A stretch of 64,000 bases of DNA, from contig DXEM01000015.1 in NCBI GenBank assembly GCA_019114985.1, positions 62,001 through 126,000 on the forward strand, written 5' to 3'. Positions 54,112-63,761 of the stretch are shown here, piece after piece. Origin of the DNA: Candidatus Anaerostipes excrementavium. Lineage in GTDB: Bacteria > Bacillota > Clostridia > Lachnospirales > Lachnospiraceae. The position numbers and the translations under genes are program-made. The notes under the pieces are model-generated. The model was not told where the DNA came from, searched no databases, and worked only from the letters and a program-made list of their open reading frames with translations. Numbering within the stretch: position 1 is the first letter of the stretch; each line of letters opens with the position of its first letter.

Positions 54112-57100
54112 TTATTCTGAACGCAGTGCAGTTACCGGGTCGCTCTTTGCGGCTTTTCTGGATGGAATTAAGCCGCCGATTAAGGTCAAGATTACACTTA
54201 AAGTGATCAAAGTGACGGCGCCGTTCACCGGAAGCCGAGCGCTTACACTTGTTGTGCCGGCAATGCCGTGGATCAGCATATTTCCAGGAATCAGCAGAAG
54301 GAGTGTGATGGCAATTCCCAGTACGCCGGCCAGAAGACCGATGATAAAAGTCTCTGCATTAAATACCTGAGAGATATTATGCTTGGATGCGCCGATTGCT
54401 CGTAAGATACCGATCTCTTTCTTTCGTTCCAATACACTGATGTAGGTGATGACACCGATCATAATGGAAGATACAACAAGGGAGATGGCGACAAAAGCAA
54501 TCAAAACATAGCTGATGACGTTGATGATATCTGTTACAGAGGACATCAAAGTACCGACGTAATCGGTGTAAGAGATCACTTTGTCTTCGTCCTCTTTCTC
54601 CATCCGATCGTTGTAATCGTCCAGAATCCGGATAACCTTTTCTTTGTTTTCAAAATCTTTTGGATAGATATTGATACCGCTAGGCTCATCAAAATCCGCA
54701 TATCCCAGTTTCTGCAGGTTGTTTTCATAAGTCGTTGTCTCGGAAGTCATCAATGACATCATTAACTCCGACAATTCTTCTTCGTTCATGTTCATCTGAA
54801 TTGCTTCCTGGAATTTTGAGGCATCAATCTGGATGGCATTTTGGAAGCTGCCGGCCAGATTCCCCATTTGCTGCTGCATAGCAGAGGCAATTTGTTTTTC
54901 AATGGAGCTCATGAGGCTCTTGGTATATTCCTGCATCATAGACTGCATTTGCTTTTCCAGATTCTTCTGGAATTGTTCAGTCAGACCGCTTTCCTGAAGA
55001 AAATTCGTCATACTTTTCTGGATATAGGACTGAGCGCTGTCTGTCTGGAGATAGGCCATAAAATATTCGTCCATCTTCTCAGGATCTGCCAGCTGATGTT
55101 CTTTTAGGTAAGTTTCAAAGTCAGAAGTTATGTGATTGCTGAATTCTGTCATTTGTTCTTCACTGACATCCAGTTCCATATCCGCGAATAAAGCATCTGT
55201 ATCAAGGGAAGGAAGGGATGACGCATCGATTTGTATACCGCTTAAATCAAAACCTTTTGTACTTCCCATGGATAATTTGCTCTGATCAATGGAAAAAGCT
55301 TGCTTTAGCTTGTTGGTATCGATCGTAAACAAAGAATTCATATCCAGCTGATTGCTGTTCTTATCATCAAAATCTTTTCCGGTGAAAACATCCACCTCCG
55401 GCTGATCCAGCTGCTTCTTTACAATATCGCTGGACTGAGCTTCCTTGATCACATGATTGGTAAGGGATGCAGGATAGTAAATTCCGGAAGACATCATAGC
55501 TGCGGTGGCATCTTCATTTGGCTGAACAATGCCGACAATCGTCAAGTCTTCACTCTGATCGAGAATCTTTTTCATATATTTTTCATCGTCTGTCTTATCC
55601 CAGTATACTTTGTACTTCTTATCATACTCATATCGGTCGCTTGGATTGACAAGCTTGAATTTGGTACCCAGAATGTCTTTGTAAAAATAGGACGATGATA
55701 TATCATCGGGAACGTTTACTTTTTCTTCTTTTGAAAACTGCTCGATCATTTTCTCCAATTCATCATGATCTCTCAGACCAAGCGTGTAGAGCATGAAATC
55801 GCTGATATTTCCATTTCCGGTAAGGACAAGGACACATTCGTTATATTTTTTCGGCCAATGACCGGCTTTGACGTCATATTGGTCTTCGTAGAGGCTCTTT
55901 TCCTGCGGCATCTGATAGAAAACATTGGTGCTCATCATAGAAGACATCATGCTGTTGCTGCTCGTGGAAGATCCAAGACCGAGAGAAGAAAAAGAGCTGT
56001 CCGGATGCACTTGCTGTATATGTTTGGTATCGGCGCTGTAGATCTGCGGCGATACATCATAGGTATATTCAATCGAATTCGTATATTGCTCAATGTCACT
56101 CTTTTCGTCGTCAAAATATTTTTTCAAGGAAGTCAGGTCGTTGGAGCCGATCTTAGAAAACATATTTGTGATCATTTCCGTTACGTGGATCTGAGCTTCC
56201 TTCTTGGATTCTTTCTCCTTTTCTCCATCTGCGTTCCCCTGGGCATCTCCCATCATAGAAGTCAGATCAAATCCGGTACTCTGGATCTGCAGAGGATATT
56301 CAGACAATGTCTCTTCCTCGATGGATTGGATGTACTGATTGACTCCTGTGGAAAGAGACAGAATCAGGGCGATACCGATAATACCGATAGAACCGGCAAA
56401 AGAAGTCAGGATCGTCCGGGCTTTCTTTGTCTTTAAGTTATGAAAACTCAGAGATAAAGCCGTAAGAAATGACATGGAAGATTTTCCCATGTTTTTATGT
56501 TCGGCTTCCATCCAATGGGATCTCTGAAGCTCGAAAGGATCAGAGTCACTGCGGATCTTTCCGTCTCTTAATTCTACAATACGTGTGGCATAAGATTCTG
56601 CAAGTTCCGGGTTATGGGTGACCATAACGACCAGGCGGTCTTTGGCAACTTCTTTCAAAAGTTCCATAACCTGAACGCTTGTATCGCTGTCCAAGGCTCC
56701 GGTCGGTTCATCCGCCAATAAAATCTCAGGATTGTTGACCAGGGCACGAGCAATGGCAACTCGCTGCATCTGGCCTCCGGAAAGCTGATTCGGCTTTTTG
56801 TGAATTTGTTCTCCTAAACCAACTTCCGTCAAAGCATCCATTGCCCGCTGTCTGCGCTCGGATTTTGAGATGCCGGAGATCGTCAGAGCAAGTTCTACAT
56901 TGGAAAGAATATCTTGGTGAGGGATCAGATTGTAGGATTGAAATACGAATCCAATGGTATGGTTGCGGTAAGAATCCCAGTCCCGGTCTTTGTAGTTCTT
57001 CGTGGAGATATCATTAATGACCAGATCGCCGCTGTCATACTGATCCAATCCTCCGATGATATTAAGCAAAGTGGTCTTTCCGGAACCGCTTGGTCCCAAA

Positions 57101-57207
57101 ATCGCGACAAACTCATTATCCCTCAGATTGAGGCTAACGTGATCCAGGGCTTTTTGCACCAGATCACCGGTTCGATATTCTTTATAAATATCTTTGATTT
57201 GCAGCAT
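54112..57207 (-). CDS. ABC transporter, fused ATP-binding/FtsX-MacB-type permease
   Basis: This 1031-residue protein has an N-terminal ATPase (Walker [10 protein letters not shown], signature [15 protein letters not shown], Walker [12 protein letters not shown]), then a membrane helix near residue 270, an extracytoplasmic region of about 600 residues, and three C-terminal helices with the FtsX pattern ([20 protein letters not shown]). The exposed region has Met/Gln-rich helices ([20 protein letters not shown]). Single-chain forms are common in clostridia and are linked to peptide or lipid extrusion by mechanotransmission. The ATG at 57207 begins the ATPase domain. Confidence 0.9.
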   Translation of the reverse strand: MLQIKDIYKEYRTGDLVQKALDHVSLNLRDNEFVAILGPSGSGKTTLLNIIGGLDQYDSGDLVINDISTKNYKDRDWDSYRNHTIGFVFQSYNLIPHQDILSNVELALTISGISKSERRQRAMDALTEVGLGEQIHKKPNQLSGGQMQRVAIARALVNNPEILLADEPTGALDSDTSVQVMELLKEVAKDRLVVMVTHNPELAESYATRIVELRDGKIRSDSDPFELQRSHWMEAEHKNMGKSSMSFLTALSLSFHNLKTKKARTILTSFAGSIGIIGIALILSLSTGVNQYIQSIEEETLSEYPLQIQSTGFDLTSMMGDAQGNADGEKEKESKKEAQIHVTEMITNMFSKIGSNDLTSLKKYFDDEKSDIEQYTNSIEYTYDVSPQIYSADTKHIQQVHPDSSFSSLGLGSSTSSNSMMSSMMSTNVFYQMPQEKSLYEDQYDVKAGHWPKKYNECVLVLTGNGNISDFMLYTLGLRDHDELEKMIEQFSKEEKVNVPDDISSSYFYKDILGTKFKLVNPSDRYEYDKKYKVYWDKTDDEKYMKKILDQSEDLTIVGIVQPNEDATAAMMSSGIYYPASLTNHVIKEAQSSDIVKKQLDQPEVDVFTGKDFDDKNSNQLDMNSLFTIDTNKLKQAFSIDQSKLSMGSTKGFDLSGIQIDASSLPSLDTDALFADMELDVSEEQMTEFSNHITSDFETYLKEHQLADPEKMDEYFMAYLQTDSAQSYIQKSMTNFLQESGLTEQFQKNLEKQMQSMMQEYTKSLMSSIEKQIASAMQQQMGNLAGSFQNAIQIDASKFQEAIQMNMNEEELSELMMSLMTSETTTYENNLQKLGYADFDEPSGINIYPKDFENKEKVIRILDDYNDRMEKEDEDKVISYTDYVGTLMSSVTDIINVISYVLIAFVAISLVVSSIMIGVITYISVLERKKEIGILRAIGASKHNISQVFNAETFIIGLLAGVLGIAITLLLLIPGNMLIHGIAGTTSVSARLPVNGAVTLITLSVILTLIGGLIPSRKAAKSDPVTALRSE

Positions 57208-57407
57208 AAAAATGTTCCTTCTTTCTGTCAAATTTGTTTTGGTAACGCTGTAGTTTTTCTATAAAGGACAAATCTCTATTTTCATATGAATTATGTACTA
57301 TTCTATCAAAGATCAAAGGAAAGTAAAATGGGAAATGACGATCTTAAGAAATTCATCTTAATAGAGTAAATATAAGTGGCTGAGGAGGTAAAAAACGCAT
57401 GGATTTA

Positions 57408-57416
57408 TGATATAAT
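57408..57416 (+). promoter_or_regulatory. Extended -10 promoter of the csm operon
   Basis: TGATATAAT matches TGnTATAAT, 47 bases before the csm6 ATG. No convincing -35. In 57208-57462 nothing else was recognised apart from AT-rich leader sequence. Confidence 0.55.
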
Positions 57417-57462
57417 AAAAAACAATAGATATGGTACGTGATTTGGAAGAAAGGATACTGAA

Positions 57463-58791
57463 ATGAGCGGGAAAAAAATATTATTTTCACCAATAGGAGG
57501 CACGGATCCTGTTTCTAACTTCAGGGATGGGGCAATGCTTCATATTTGCAGGGTATATCAGCCGGATATTGTGTATTTATACTTATCAAAAGAAATGTGT
57601 GAGTTTCAGGAAAGGGATAATCGATATCGCTATTGCCTGGAGAAATTGGGAGAGAAGTTAGGACATCCCTTCCGGATTTATTCCTATGAAAAGCCGGAAT
57701 TGAAAGAAGTGCAGATTTTTGATTCATTTATTTTAGAGTACAGAGAATTGCTGAAAGAGATTCACAAGAAATATCCGGAGGACGAGATATTATTGAATGT
57801 ATCATCAGGGACTCCTGCTATGAAAAGTGCATTGCAGATTCTAGCAGCTACCGGGGAGTCAAGAATGCGCCCGATCCAGGTCAGCACGCCTCAGAGAAAA
57901 ATTAATCCCCATGCAGAAGATCGGGAAAATTACGATGTGGAAACATACTGGGAACTGAATGAAGATAATGAGGATGATTTTGAAAATCGATGTGTAGAAT
58001 CTCAGAATTTTTATCTAGTGGACGAAATACGAAAAGAAGCGGTCATAAAACAGATTCGCGCCTATGACTATGTGGCAGCATTAGCGATCGCAGAAGAGAT
58101 GACAGTTCCTTTGCAAGATGAGGTTATGGCTATGCTGCGAGCGGCGAGCTGCCGATTGAAATTAAATATTCATGGGATTGATCAGGAATTAAAGCCATAT
58201 GGCATCGAGTTCCTTCCGATTCGTGACGACAATATACGAGGAATTTTTGAATATGTTCTGAACCTGGAAATCAAAGTGAAGAAAGAAGAATATGCGGATT
58301 TTCTAAGGGCAATCACTCCAGTTGTTTTGGAATTGTTTAAAATGGCATTAAAACAGTATGGAGGAATCGATTGGAAGCAGTTCTGCAATCGAACCAATGC
58401 AGGACGTTGGAGATGGGATATGCAGAAATTGAGAGAAGATCCCGTGATTTGGAGGAACCTGAATCAAGGATTTCCAAATGGGTTTTCCGGTACAGATATC
58501 TACTCCATCCACATTTTAAAAATGATGCAGGGAGCGGTAACAGATCAGCAAATTTTACATCTGTCTGATGAAATCCATGAAATCGAGAGAAGTGTTCGAA
58601 ATATGACCGCACATAACCTGATTTCGGTAACGGAGTCATGGGTAAGAAGGAAATGCGATCATACGCCAAGGGAGATTTTTGAACTTCTAAAGCAATACAT
58701 GAAAAAAATCAGATTGAGAATCAAAGAAGAAGACTGGGATTCTTATGATTGTATGAATCAAAAAATCATAGAAAAAATGCAAGGAAAATAG
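57463..58791 (+). CDS. csm6: CRISPR-associated Csm6 (CARF-HEPN ribonuclease)
   Basis: This 442-residue protein has an N-terminal CARF domain (ILFSPIGGTDPVSNFRDGAM and LLNVSSGTPAMKSALQILA), which binds cyclic oligoadenylate made by Cas10, and a C-terminal HEPN domain with the Rx4H motif R379-NMTA-H384. Activated Csm6 degrades RNA non-specifically. AAGGAT precedes the ATG. It is the first gene of the type III-A operon; in streptococci csm6 is instead last. Its intact motif fits the intact GGDD of Cas10. Confidence 0.9.
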   Translation: MSGKKILFSPIGGTDPVSNFRDGAMLHICRVYQPDIVYLYLSKEMCEFQERDNRYRYCLEKLGEKLGHPFRIYSYEKPELKEVQIFDSFILEYRELLKEIHKKYPEDEILLNVSSGTPAMKSALQILAATGESRMRPIQVSTPQRKINPHAEDRENYDVETYWELNEDNEDDFENRCVESQNFYLVDEIRKEAVIKQIRAYDYVAALAIAEEMTVPLQDEVMAMLRAASCRLKLNIHGIDQELKPYGIEFLPIRDDNIRGIFEYVLNLEIKVKKEEYADFLRAITPVVLELFKMALKQYGGIDWKQFCNRTNAGRWRWDMQKLREDPVIWRNLNQGFPNGFSGTDIYSIHILKMMQGAVTDQQILHLSDEIHEIERSVRNMTAHNLISVTESWVRRKCDHTPREIFELLKQYMKKIRLRIKEEDWDSYDCMNQKIIEKMQGK

Positions 58792-58793
58792 AG

Positions 58794-59588
58794 ATGATAA
58801 CGGAATTAAAATTAAAATTGAGTTATGCGGATCCATCGAAATCATTCGATTATAATATTGCTTCCACTATGCATGGAGTTTTGATGGAACATTTGGAAAG
58901 TGATTATCAAGACTATATGCACCGGGATGGATTGAGGCCGTATACACAGGCGGTGCTTCAGATGGATTCTCAAAGCTTTCTATGGAGGATTTGTACCTTG
59001 ACGAAGGAAGCGGAGGAAAAAATCATACAGCCTCTGCTGCAGAAAGAAAATTTTTTTCTAAAATATAAAGATCAGGAACTTAGAGCAGAAAGCAGGGAAC
59101 TAAGATCCATATCGTATGAGTCATTGATTTCTGATTATTATTTTGAAAAGCAGCCAAGAGTTTTCCATATGGAATTTATGACACCAACAGCTTTTAAAAG
59201 TCACGGAGAGTATGTTTTTATGCCGTCAGTTCGGCTGATCTTTCAAAGCTTAATGCGCAAATATGATGCTTTCTCAACAGATACGGCGATTGGAAATGAT
59301 GAGATTTTAGAACAAATAGAAAACAATGTAAGGATAACAGGCTATCGGCTCAGAAGTGTAAAATTTTCTTTGGAAGGAATTCGAGTACCGGCATTTATGG
59401 GGACGATTACCATGTACATAAAGGGACCGCAGCAATTAGTAAATTTAATTCGAATGATGGCGGAATTTGGACAATATTCCGGAGTGGGAATCAAAACTTC
59501 TCTGGGAATGGGAACATATAAAATAAAGAAAGGGTTTAAAAATGACAAAAGATCAAGTCAAAATCGCAGCAGAAGCACTGCTTCATGA
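58794..59588 (+). CDS. cas6: CRISPR endoribonuclease Cas6
   Basis: This 264-residue RAMP protein ends in a glycine-rich loop, FGQYSGVGIKTSLGMGTYKI, the Cas6 signature that binds the repeat RNA; the earlier QLVNLIRMMAEFG and SFLWRICTL segments fit the double ferredoxin fold. It cuts the pre-crRNA within repeats. The ATG at 58794 follows the csm6 stop by 2 bases; an in-frame start upstream would lie within csm6. The 3' end overlaps cas10 by 47 bases. Confidence 0.88.
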   Translation: MITELKLKLSYADPSKSFDYNIASTMHGVLMEHLESDYQDYMHRDGLRPYTQAVLQMDSQSFLWRICTLTKEAEEKIIQPLLQKENFFLKYKDQELRAESRELRSISYESLISDYYFEKQPRVFHMEFMTPTAFKSHGEYVFMPSVRLIFQSLMRKYDAFSTDTAIGNDEILEQIENNVRITGYRLRSVKFSLEGIRVPAFMGTITMYIKGPQQLVNLIRMMAEFGQYSGVGIKTSLGMGTYKIKKGFKNDKRSSQNRSRSTAS

Positions 59589-61767
59589 CCTAGATAAAGT
59601 ACTGTCAATACCAAAGAATTCATTTGATGAGATTGTATGCATCGCAGATCGTATTGCTTCTGCGGCGGATCGAAGAGAGAAGGAGAAGAGCGAACGGGGA
59701 TTTGATCAACAGGCTCCATTGGAAAGTATATTTAATATTCTGAAAGGAAATCACCAGAATTTTTGTTATCATCCGCAGATATTGGGGGATGATAACAGGA
59801 TTAATTATCCGACAGAAGATAAAATTGAATATCAAGAGAATTTCTATACAGAGGTTTCTCAAAAGTTGGAAGAGTGTCTGGATCAGTTTACTTATGATAA
59901 AGATCATTTGAACGTATTGTTGGAGAGCCTGGAGGCATCCCTATCATTTGTGCCGGCTTCTGCATCTTTGCAGGAGAGGGCAGATATCTCATTGTTTGAT
60001 CATGTGAAACTGACTGCAGCAATTGCAAGTTGTATTTATTTATATCTCCAGGAAAATGAGATAGAGGATTATCAGGAGTTATTGTTGAAAAAAGCAGAGA
60101 AATTTTATGAAGAAAAAGCTTTTATGATTTATAGTATGGATCTTTCGGGAATTCAGGACTTCATTTATACGATAACCAGCAAAGGAGCCTTAAAAGGTTT
60201 AAGAGCCAGATCTTTTTATCTTGAAATTATGATGGAGCATATGATCGATGAATTGCTGGAAAGACTTTCTTTGGCAAGGACAAATCTGCTCTATTCCGGC
60301 GGAGGACATTGCTATTTGCTGCTGCCGAATACCAGGGAAGCGAAAGAGCAGTGCGCTGTGTTTGAGCAAGAAATCAATCAATGGTTTCTGGAAACGTTTC
60401 AAACAAATTTATTTGCAGGATGTGGTTTTGCGGAGTGCAGTGCATCAGATTTAAAAAATCAGCCGGATGGCAGTTACCAGGAAATCTTCCGAACGATTAC
60501 GAGACAAATATCCGAGCGGAAGATGAACCGATACACGTATCAGGATTTGTTATACTTAAATGAAAAAGAGCAGGTTCCGGGAGAACGAGAGTGTAAGGTA
60601 TGCCGTAGGACAGACTTGCTGCGGGAAGATAATCAGTGTGAAATATGTTGGGCTTTGGAACAAATGGCGGTACAGATTATGGAAAATCGATTTTTTGTTA
60701 TATCGTCAGAGAAGAAGGGAATTTCCCTGCCTTTACCGCTAGGGCGTCATTTAACAACAGAAAAGAGAGAGGAAGATGTAAGACAGCGGATGAAAGAGGA
60801 TCCGTCTTTCATCCGGGCATATGGAAAAAATAAATTGAATGCCGGATGTTCGGCTGCAGCGAAATTATGGATAGGAGATTACCATTATAAAACAGGGTGC
60901 AGTTTTCAGGATTTGGCAGATTGTGCGCAGGGAATTGAAAGAATTGCGGTTTTGCGTGCTGATGTTGATAATTTGGGGGAAGCATTTGTTTCAGGTTTTG
61001 CTAATGAGGAAAATCATAATAAATATGTGACGCTATCCAGAACATCTGCATTTTCAAGGAAACTATCGTTATTTTTTAAATATCATATCAATCATCTTTT
61101 GGAACAGGGTACGTTTTATTTGGAAGAGAAAGAAGACAAGAGAAGAGCTGCGGTTATTGTATATTCAGGCGGTGATGATCTGTTTGTCGTAGGAAGCTGG
61201 GATGATATCCTCGGATTTGCTGTGGATCTATATTACAGCTTAAAAAAATATTCACAAGGGACGCTCACCTTATCGGCAGGAATTGGAATCTATCCTCCCA
61301 AATTTCCGATTTCCGTTATGGCAAAGCAGACAGGCGCCTTAGAAGATGCTGCGAAAGAAGTGGATGGGAAAAATGCGGTTACTTTGTTTGATGAAAGATA
61401 TTCTTTTCATTGGGATGAACTGATTCATAAAATTATAGAGGAAAAATTACGGTTGATACAAGCTTATTTAGATGAGTTTGCCGAGGAAAGAGGAAAAGCA
61501 TTTCTCTATCGAGTGTTAGAGTTGGTGAGAGCCAGATGGATGGAGAAAGACGGAAGAATTAATATTGCCAGATTCGCTTATCAATTATCTCGGGTTGAGC
61601 CTTCTGAGAAAGCTTCACAGGAGCAAAAGGAACTGTATCGCAGTTTTGCAAAATCTATGTATCGGTGGATACAAAATAAAGAGGATTCCAGACAATTAGA
61701 GTTGGCGATTTATTTATACATCTATCAGACAAGAGAGAAGGAAGGAGAGTACCATGGAGAAGATTGA
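59542..61767 (+). CDS. csm1: Type III-A Cas10/Csm1 with reduced HD domain
   Basis: This 741-residue protein has AEALLHDLDKVL (H15, D16), then jumps directly to CIADRIASAADRRE; the conserved SH(A/S)xxG helix and second histidine helix that normally stand between, about 50 residues, are missing. The Palm domains remain: LSGIQDFIYTITSKGALKGL, zinc finger (C351, C354, C366, C369), RADVDNLGEAF, and YSGGDDLF with GGDD at 543-546. It should make cyclic oligoadenylate, but its DNase is doubtful. Confidence 0.93.
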   Translation: MTKDQVKIAAEALLHDLDKVLSIPKNSFDEIVCIADRIASAADRREKEKSERGFDQQAPLESIFNILKGNHQNFCYHPQILGDDNRINYPTEDKIEYQENFYTEVSQKLEECLDQFTYDKDHLNVLLESLEASLSFVPASASLQERADISLFDHVKLTAAIASCIYLYLQENEIEDYQELLLKKAEKFYEEKAFMIYSMDLSGIQDFIYTITSKGALKGLRARSFYLEIMMEHMIDELLERLSLARTNLLYSGGGHCYLLLPNTREAKEQCAVFEQEINQWFLETFQTNLFAGCGFAECSASDLKNQPDGSYQEIFRTITRQISERKMNRYTYQDLLYLNEKEQVPGERECKVCRRTDLLREDNQCEICWALEQMAVQIMENRFFVISSEKKGISLPLPLGRHLTTEKREEDVRQRMKEDPSFIRAYGKNKLNAGCSAAAKLWIGDYHYKTGCSFQDLADCAQGIERIAVLRADVDNLGEAFVSGFANEENHNKYVTLSRTSAFSRKLSLFFKYHINHLLEQGTFYLEEKEDKRRAAVIVYSGGDDLFVVGSWDDILGFAVDLYYSLKKYSQGTLTLSAGIGIYPPKFPISVMAKQTGALEDAAKEVDGKNAVTLFDERYSFHWDELIHKIIEEKLRLIQAYLDEFAEERGKAFLYRVLELVRARWMEKDGRINIARFAYQLSRVEPSEKASQEQKELYRSFAKSMYRWIQNKEDSRQLELAIYLYIYQTREKEGEYHGED

Positions 61768-62146
61768 TAAATTAACCTATGTGGATCAGGCAGAGAATGT
61801 GATAAAAAGCTTGCGGGTAAAAGATAGGAACGGCAGGTATGTTATGAGATTAACAACATCAAGAATCAGAAATATTCTTTCCTTAGTTACCGGAATTTAC
61901 AATCGAGTGCTTCATGAGACACGCAATGAGCTGTCAGAAGAAATATGTGAGGAAATTCAGTATCTGCGGCTGAGAATTGTGTATGAGGCAGGAAAAGATC
62001 AAGATGTTAAGAACTTTATGAATCAGGCAAACCTCCTTGAAAATATACAAGATATCGGAAAAAACAGAGAACGATTGCTGTTGTTCTGCAGATATATGGA
62101 GGCGTTGGTTGCTTATCACAGATTTTATGGCGGAAGAGACGCATAG
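61754..62146 (+). CDS. csm2: Csm2 small subunit
   Basis: This 130-residue helical protein matches Csm2 (TTSRIRNILSLVTGIYNRVL, YLRLRIVYEAGKD), the small subunit that lines the Csm filament. Its start overlaps cas10 by 14 bases, with GGAGAG upstream. Confidence 0.92.
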   Translation: MEKIDKLTYVDQAENVIKSLRVKDRNGRYVMRLTTSRIRNILSLVTGIYNRVLHETRNELSEEICEEIQYLRLRIVYEAGKDQDVKNFMNQANLLENIQDIGKNRERLLLFCRYMEALVAYHRFYGGRDA

Positions 62147-62158
62147 GAGGATAGAAAA

Positions 62159-62824
62159 ATGTATGGTAAAATAAAAATTTCCGGAATGATAACCGTTGAA
62201 AATGGAATGCATATTGGAGGGTCTTCCCAGTTTGCGGCAATCGGATCAGTAGATTCTCCGGTGATTCGGGATCGGCAGAGTGATCTTCCGATGATACCGG
62301 GCAGCAGCCTGAAAGGGAAAATGAGAACACTTTTGGCAAAACAGTATTCTCAGAGCGCAATTTTGAAACAGCATGAAGATGATCCGGAAATTGTATTAAG
62401 GTTGTTTGGAAATTCGAAAAAGGGAGACAGAAAAAGAGAAAGCCGGTTGATTTTTTCTGATATGATTCTGAGCAATATGGATGAATTAAGAGAGATGGAG
62501 ATTCATTCAGCTACAGAAATTAAATTTGAAAACTCAATTAATCGTATTACTGCCATCGCGAACCCAAGGCAAATTGAGAGGGTGATCAGAGGATCCCAAT
62601 TCCCGCTGGATTTAATTTATAATGTTATGAGGGAAGAAGAAATTATAGAAGATATGGGAGCCATTAAACAAGGTTTTGAATTGCTTCAATATGATTATCT
62701 GGGAGGAAATGGAACCAGAGGGTATGGAAAGGTGAAACTCTCTGAATTAGCGGCAAAATGCGTTGTAGGTGATATAGCTGCAGATATTATGGATCAATGC
62801 AATGAAATTATGAAAGGTGAGTAG
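62159..62824 (+). CDS. csm3: Csm3 backbone RAMP and target RNase
   Basis: This 221-residue protein has the order GMHIGGSSQFAAIGSVDSPV, PGSSLKGKMRTLLA, ENSINRITAIANPRQIERV and YLGGNGTRGYGKV, as in Streptococcus Csm3. The catalytic aspartate corresponds to D32 (GSVDSPV), equal to D33 of the S. thermophilus protein, so target RNA cutting every six bases should be intact. AGGAGG precedes the ATG. Confidence 0.95.
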   Translation: MYGKIKISGMITVENGMHIGGSSQFAAIGSVDSPVIRDRQSDLPMIPGSSLKGKMRTLLAKQYSQSAILKQHEDDPEIVLRLFGNSKKGDRKRESRLIFSDMILSNMDELREMEIHSATEIKFENSINRITAIANPRQIERVIRGSQFPLDLIYNVMREEEIIEDMGAIKQGFELLQYDYLGGNGTRGYGKVKLSELAAKCVVGDIAADIMDQCNEIMKGE

Positions 62825-62825
62825 G

Positions 62826-63761
62826 ATGAACTTTAAAATATGTAAAATGCATTTTTCCACCGGACTGCATATTGGTAAAGGACTTTTGACAGACGGCGAG
62901 CCTGTATTCTATGCAGATACTTTATTTTCCGCATTATGCCATGAAGCCTTAAAAATGGAGAAACTGGACACATTGTTCCGGTACTGTAAAGAAGGACATT
63001 TGAAGTTTTCGGATGGGATGCCCTTTATTCAAAAGAAATTATATTTGCCAAAACCTCTTTTGCGAGTTGAAACAGATGAGGAAGGCAGTTCCAAAATGAA
63101 AAAATTATTTAAGAAACTAAGTTATATCCCGGTTGAAAAATTCGAGGAATATCTGCAGGGAAATCTGGACGTTCAGAAGGAAAAAGAAAAGTATGATACT
63201 CTTGGGAAATTTCAAATGACGCAGAAAGTATCTGTAGCCCGGGAAGAAGAGGCAGAACCTTATTTTGTCGGTTCCTATCATTTTCAAAAAGAAGCAGGAT
63301 TGTATGTAATAGTTTCTTATGATACAGAAGAAGTGTTTGAATTTTTTATGGAATTGATGAGAGCGTTGGAGTATAGCGGAATCGGAGGGAAAAGAACGAG
63401 CGGATATGGCAAATTCCAATTGGAATTTGCTGATATGTCAAAGAAGCTTCAGGAAAGAATGGACATAGAGAAATATTCTTTGAAAATGGCGGTGTCTTTG
63501 GCACTGCCGACAGAGGATGAGCTGGAAGAGGCATGCAGCGATGCGAACTTCCAAGTGATAAAAAGAAGCGGCTTTGTGGCATCTGATACCTATGCAAAGC
63601 ATCTGCAGAGGAAAAAAGATTTCTATGCTCTTGCAGGAGGATCCTGTTTTCAAAATACTTTTGATGGAGATATTTATGATGTTTCTCTGGGTGGGAGTCA
63701 TCCGGTCTATCAATATGCGATACCGATTTTTGTGGGGGTGAAAGAATGGGACAATATTTAA
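62826..63761 (+). CDS. csm4: Csm4 RAMP protein
   Basis: This 311-residue RAMP protein (FSTGLHIGKGLLTDGEPVFY, and YSGIGGKRTSGYGKFQLEF with the Gly-rich loop) caps the crRNA 5' tag with Cas10. The ATG at 62826 lies 1 base after the csm3 stop with AAAGGTGAG in front; a GTG 9 bases earlier is in frame. Its end overlaps csm5 by 16 bases. Confidence 0.92.
   Translation: MNFKICKMHFSTGLHIGKGLLTDGEPVFYADTLFSALCHEALKMEKLDTLFRYCKEGHLKFSDGMPFIQKKLYLPKPLLRVETDEEGSSKMKKLFKKLSYIPVEKFEEYLQGNLDVQKEKEKYDTLGKFQMTQKVSVAREEEAEPYFVGSYHFQKEAGLYVIVSYDTEEVFEFFMELMRALEYSGIGGKRTSGYGKFQLEFADMSKKLQERMDIEKYSLKMAVSLALPTEDELEEACSDANFQVIKRSGFVASDTYAKHLQRKKDFYALAGGSCFQNTFDGDIYDVSLGGSHPVYQYAIPIFVGVKEWDNI

Noticed and set aside
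55765..56436. 223-residue ORF opposite the ABC transporter gene
   Set aside because: Antisense shadow; the minus-strand protein has clear ABC/FtsX motifs throughout.
57381..57410. Three-codon ORF (ATG GAT TTA TGA) after a strong GAGGAGG, upstream of csm6
   Set aside because: It lies upstream of the best promoter (TGATATAAT) and would not be in the csm transcript; probably chance.
57208..57462. CRISPR array or leader next to csm6
   Set aside because: No repeat of 25-40 bases with regular spacing is present here or elsewhere in the window.
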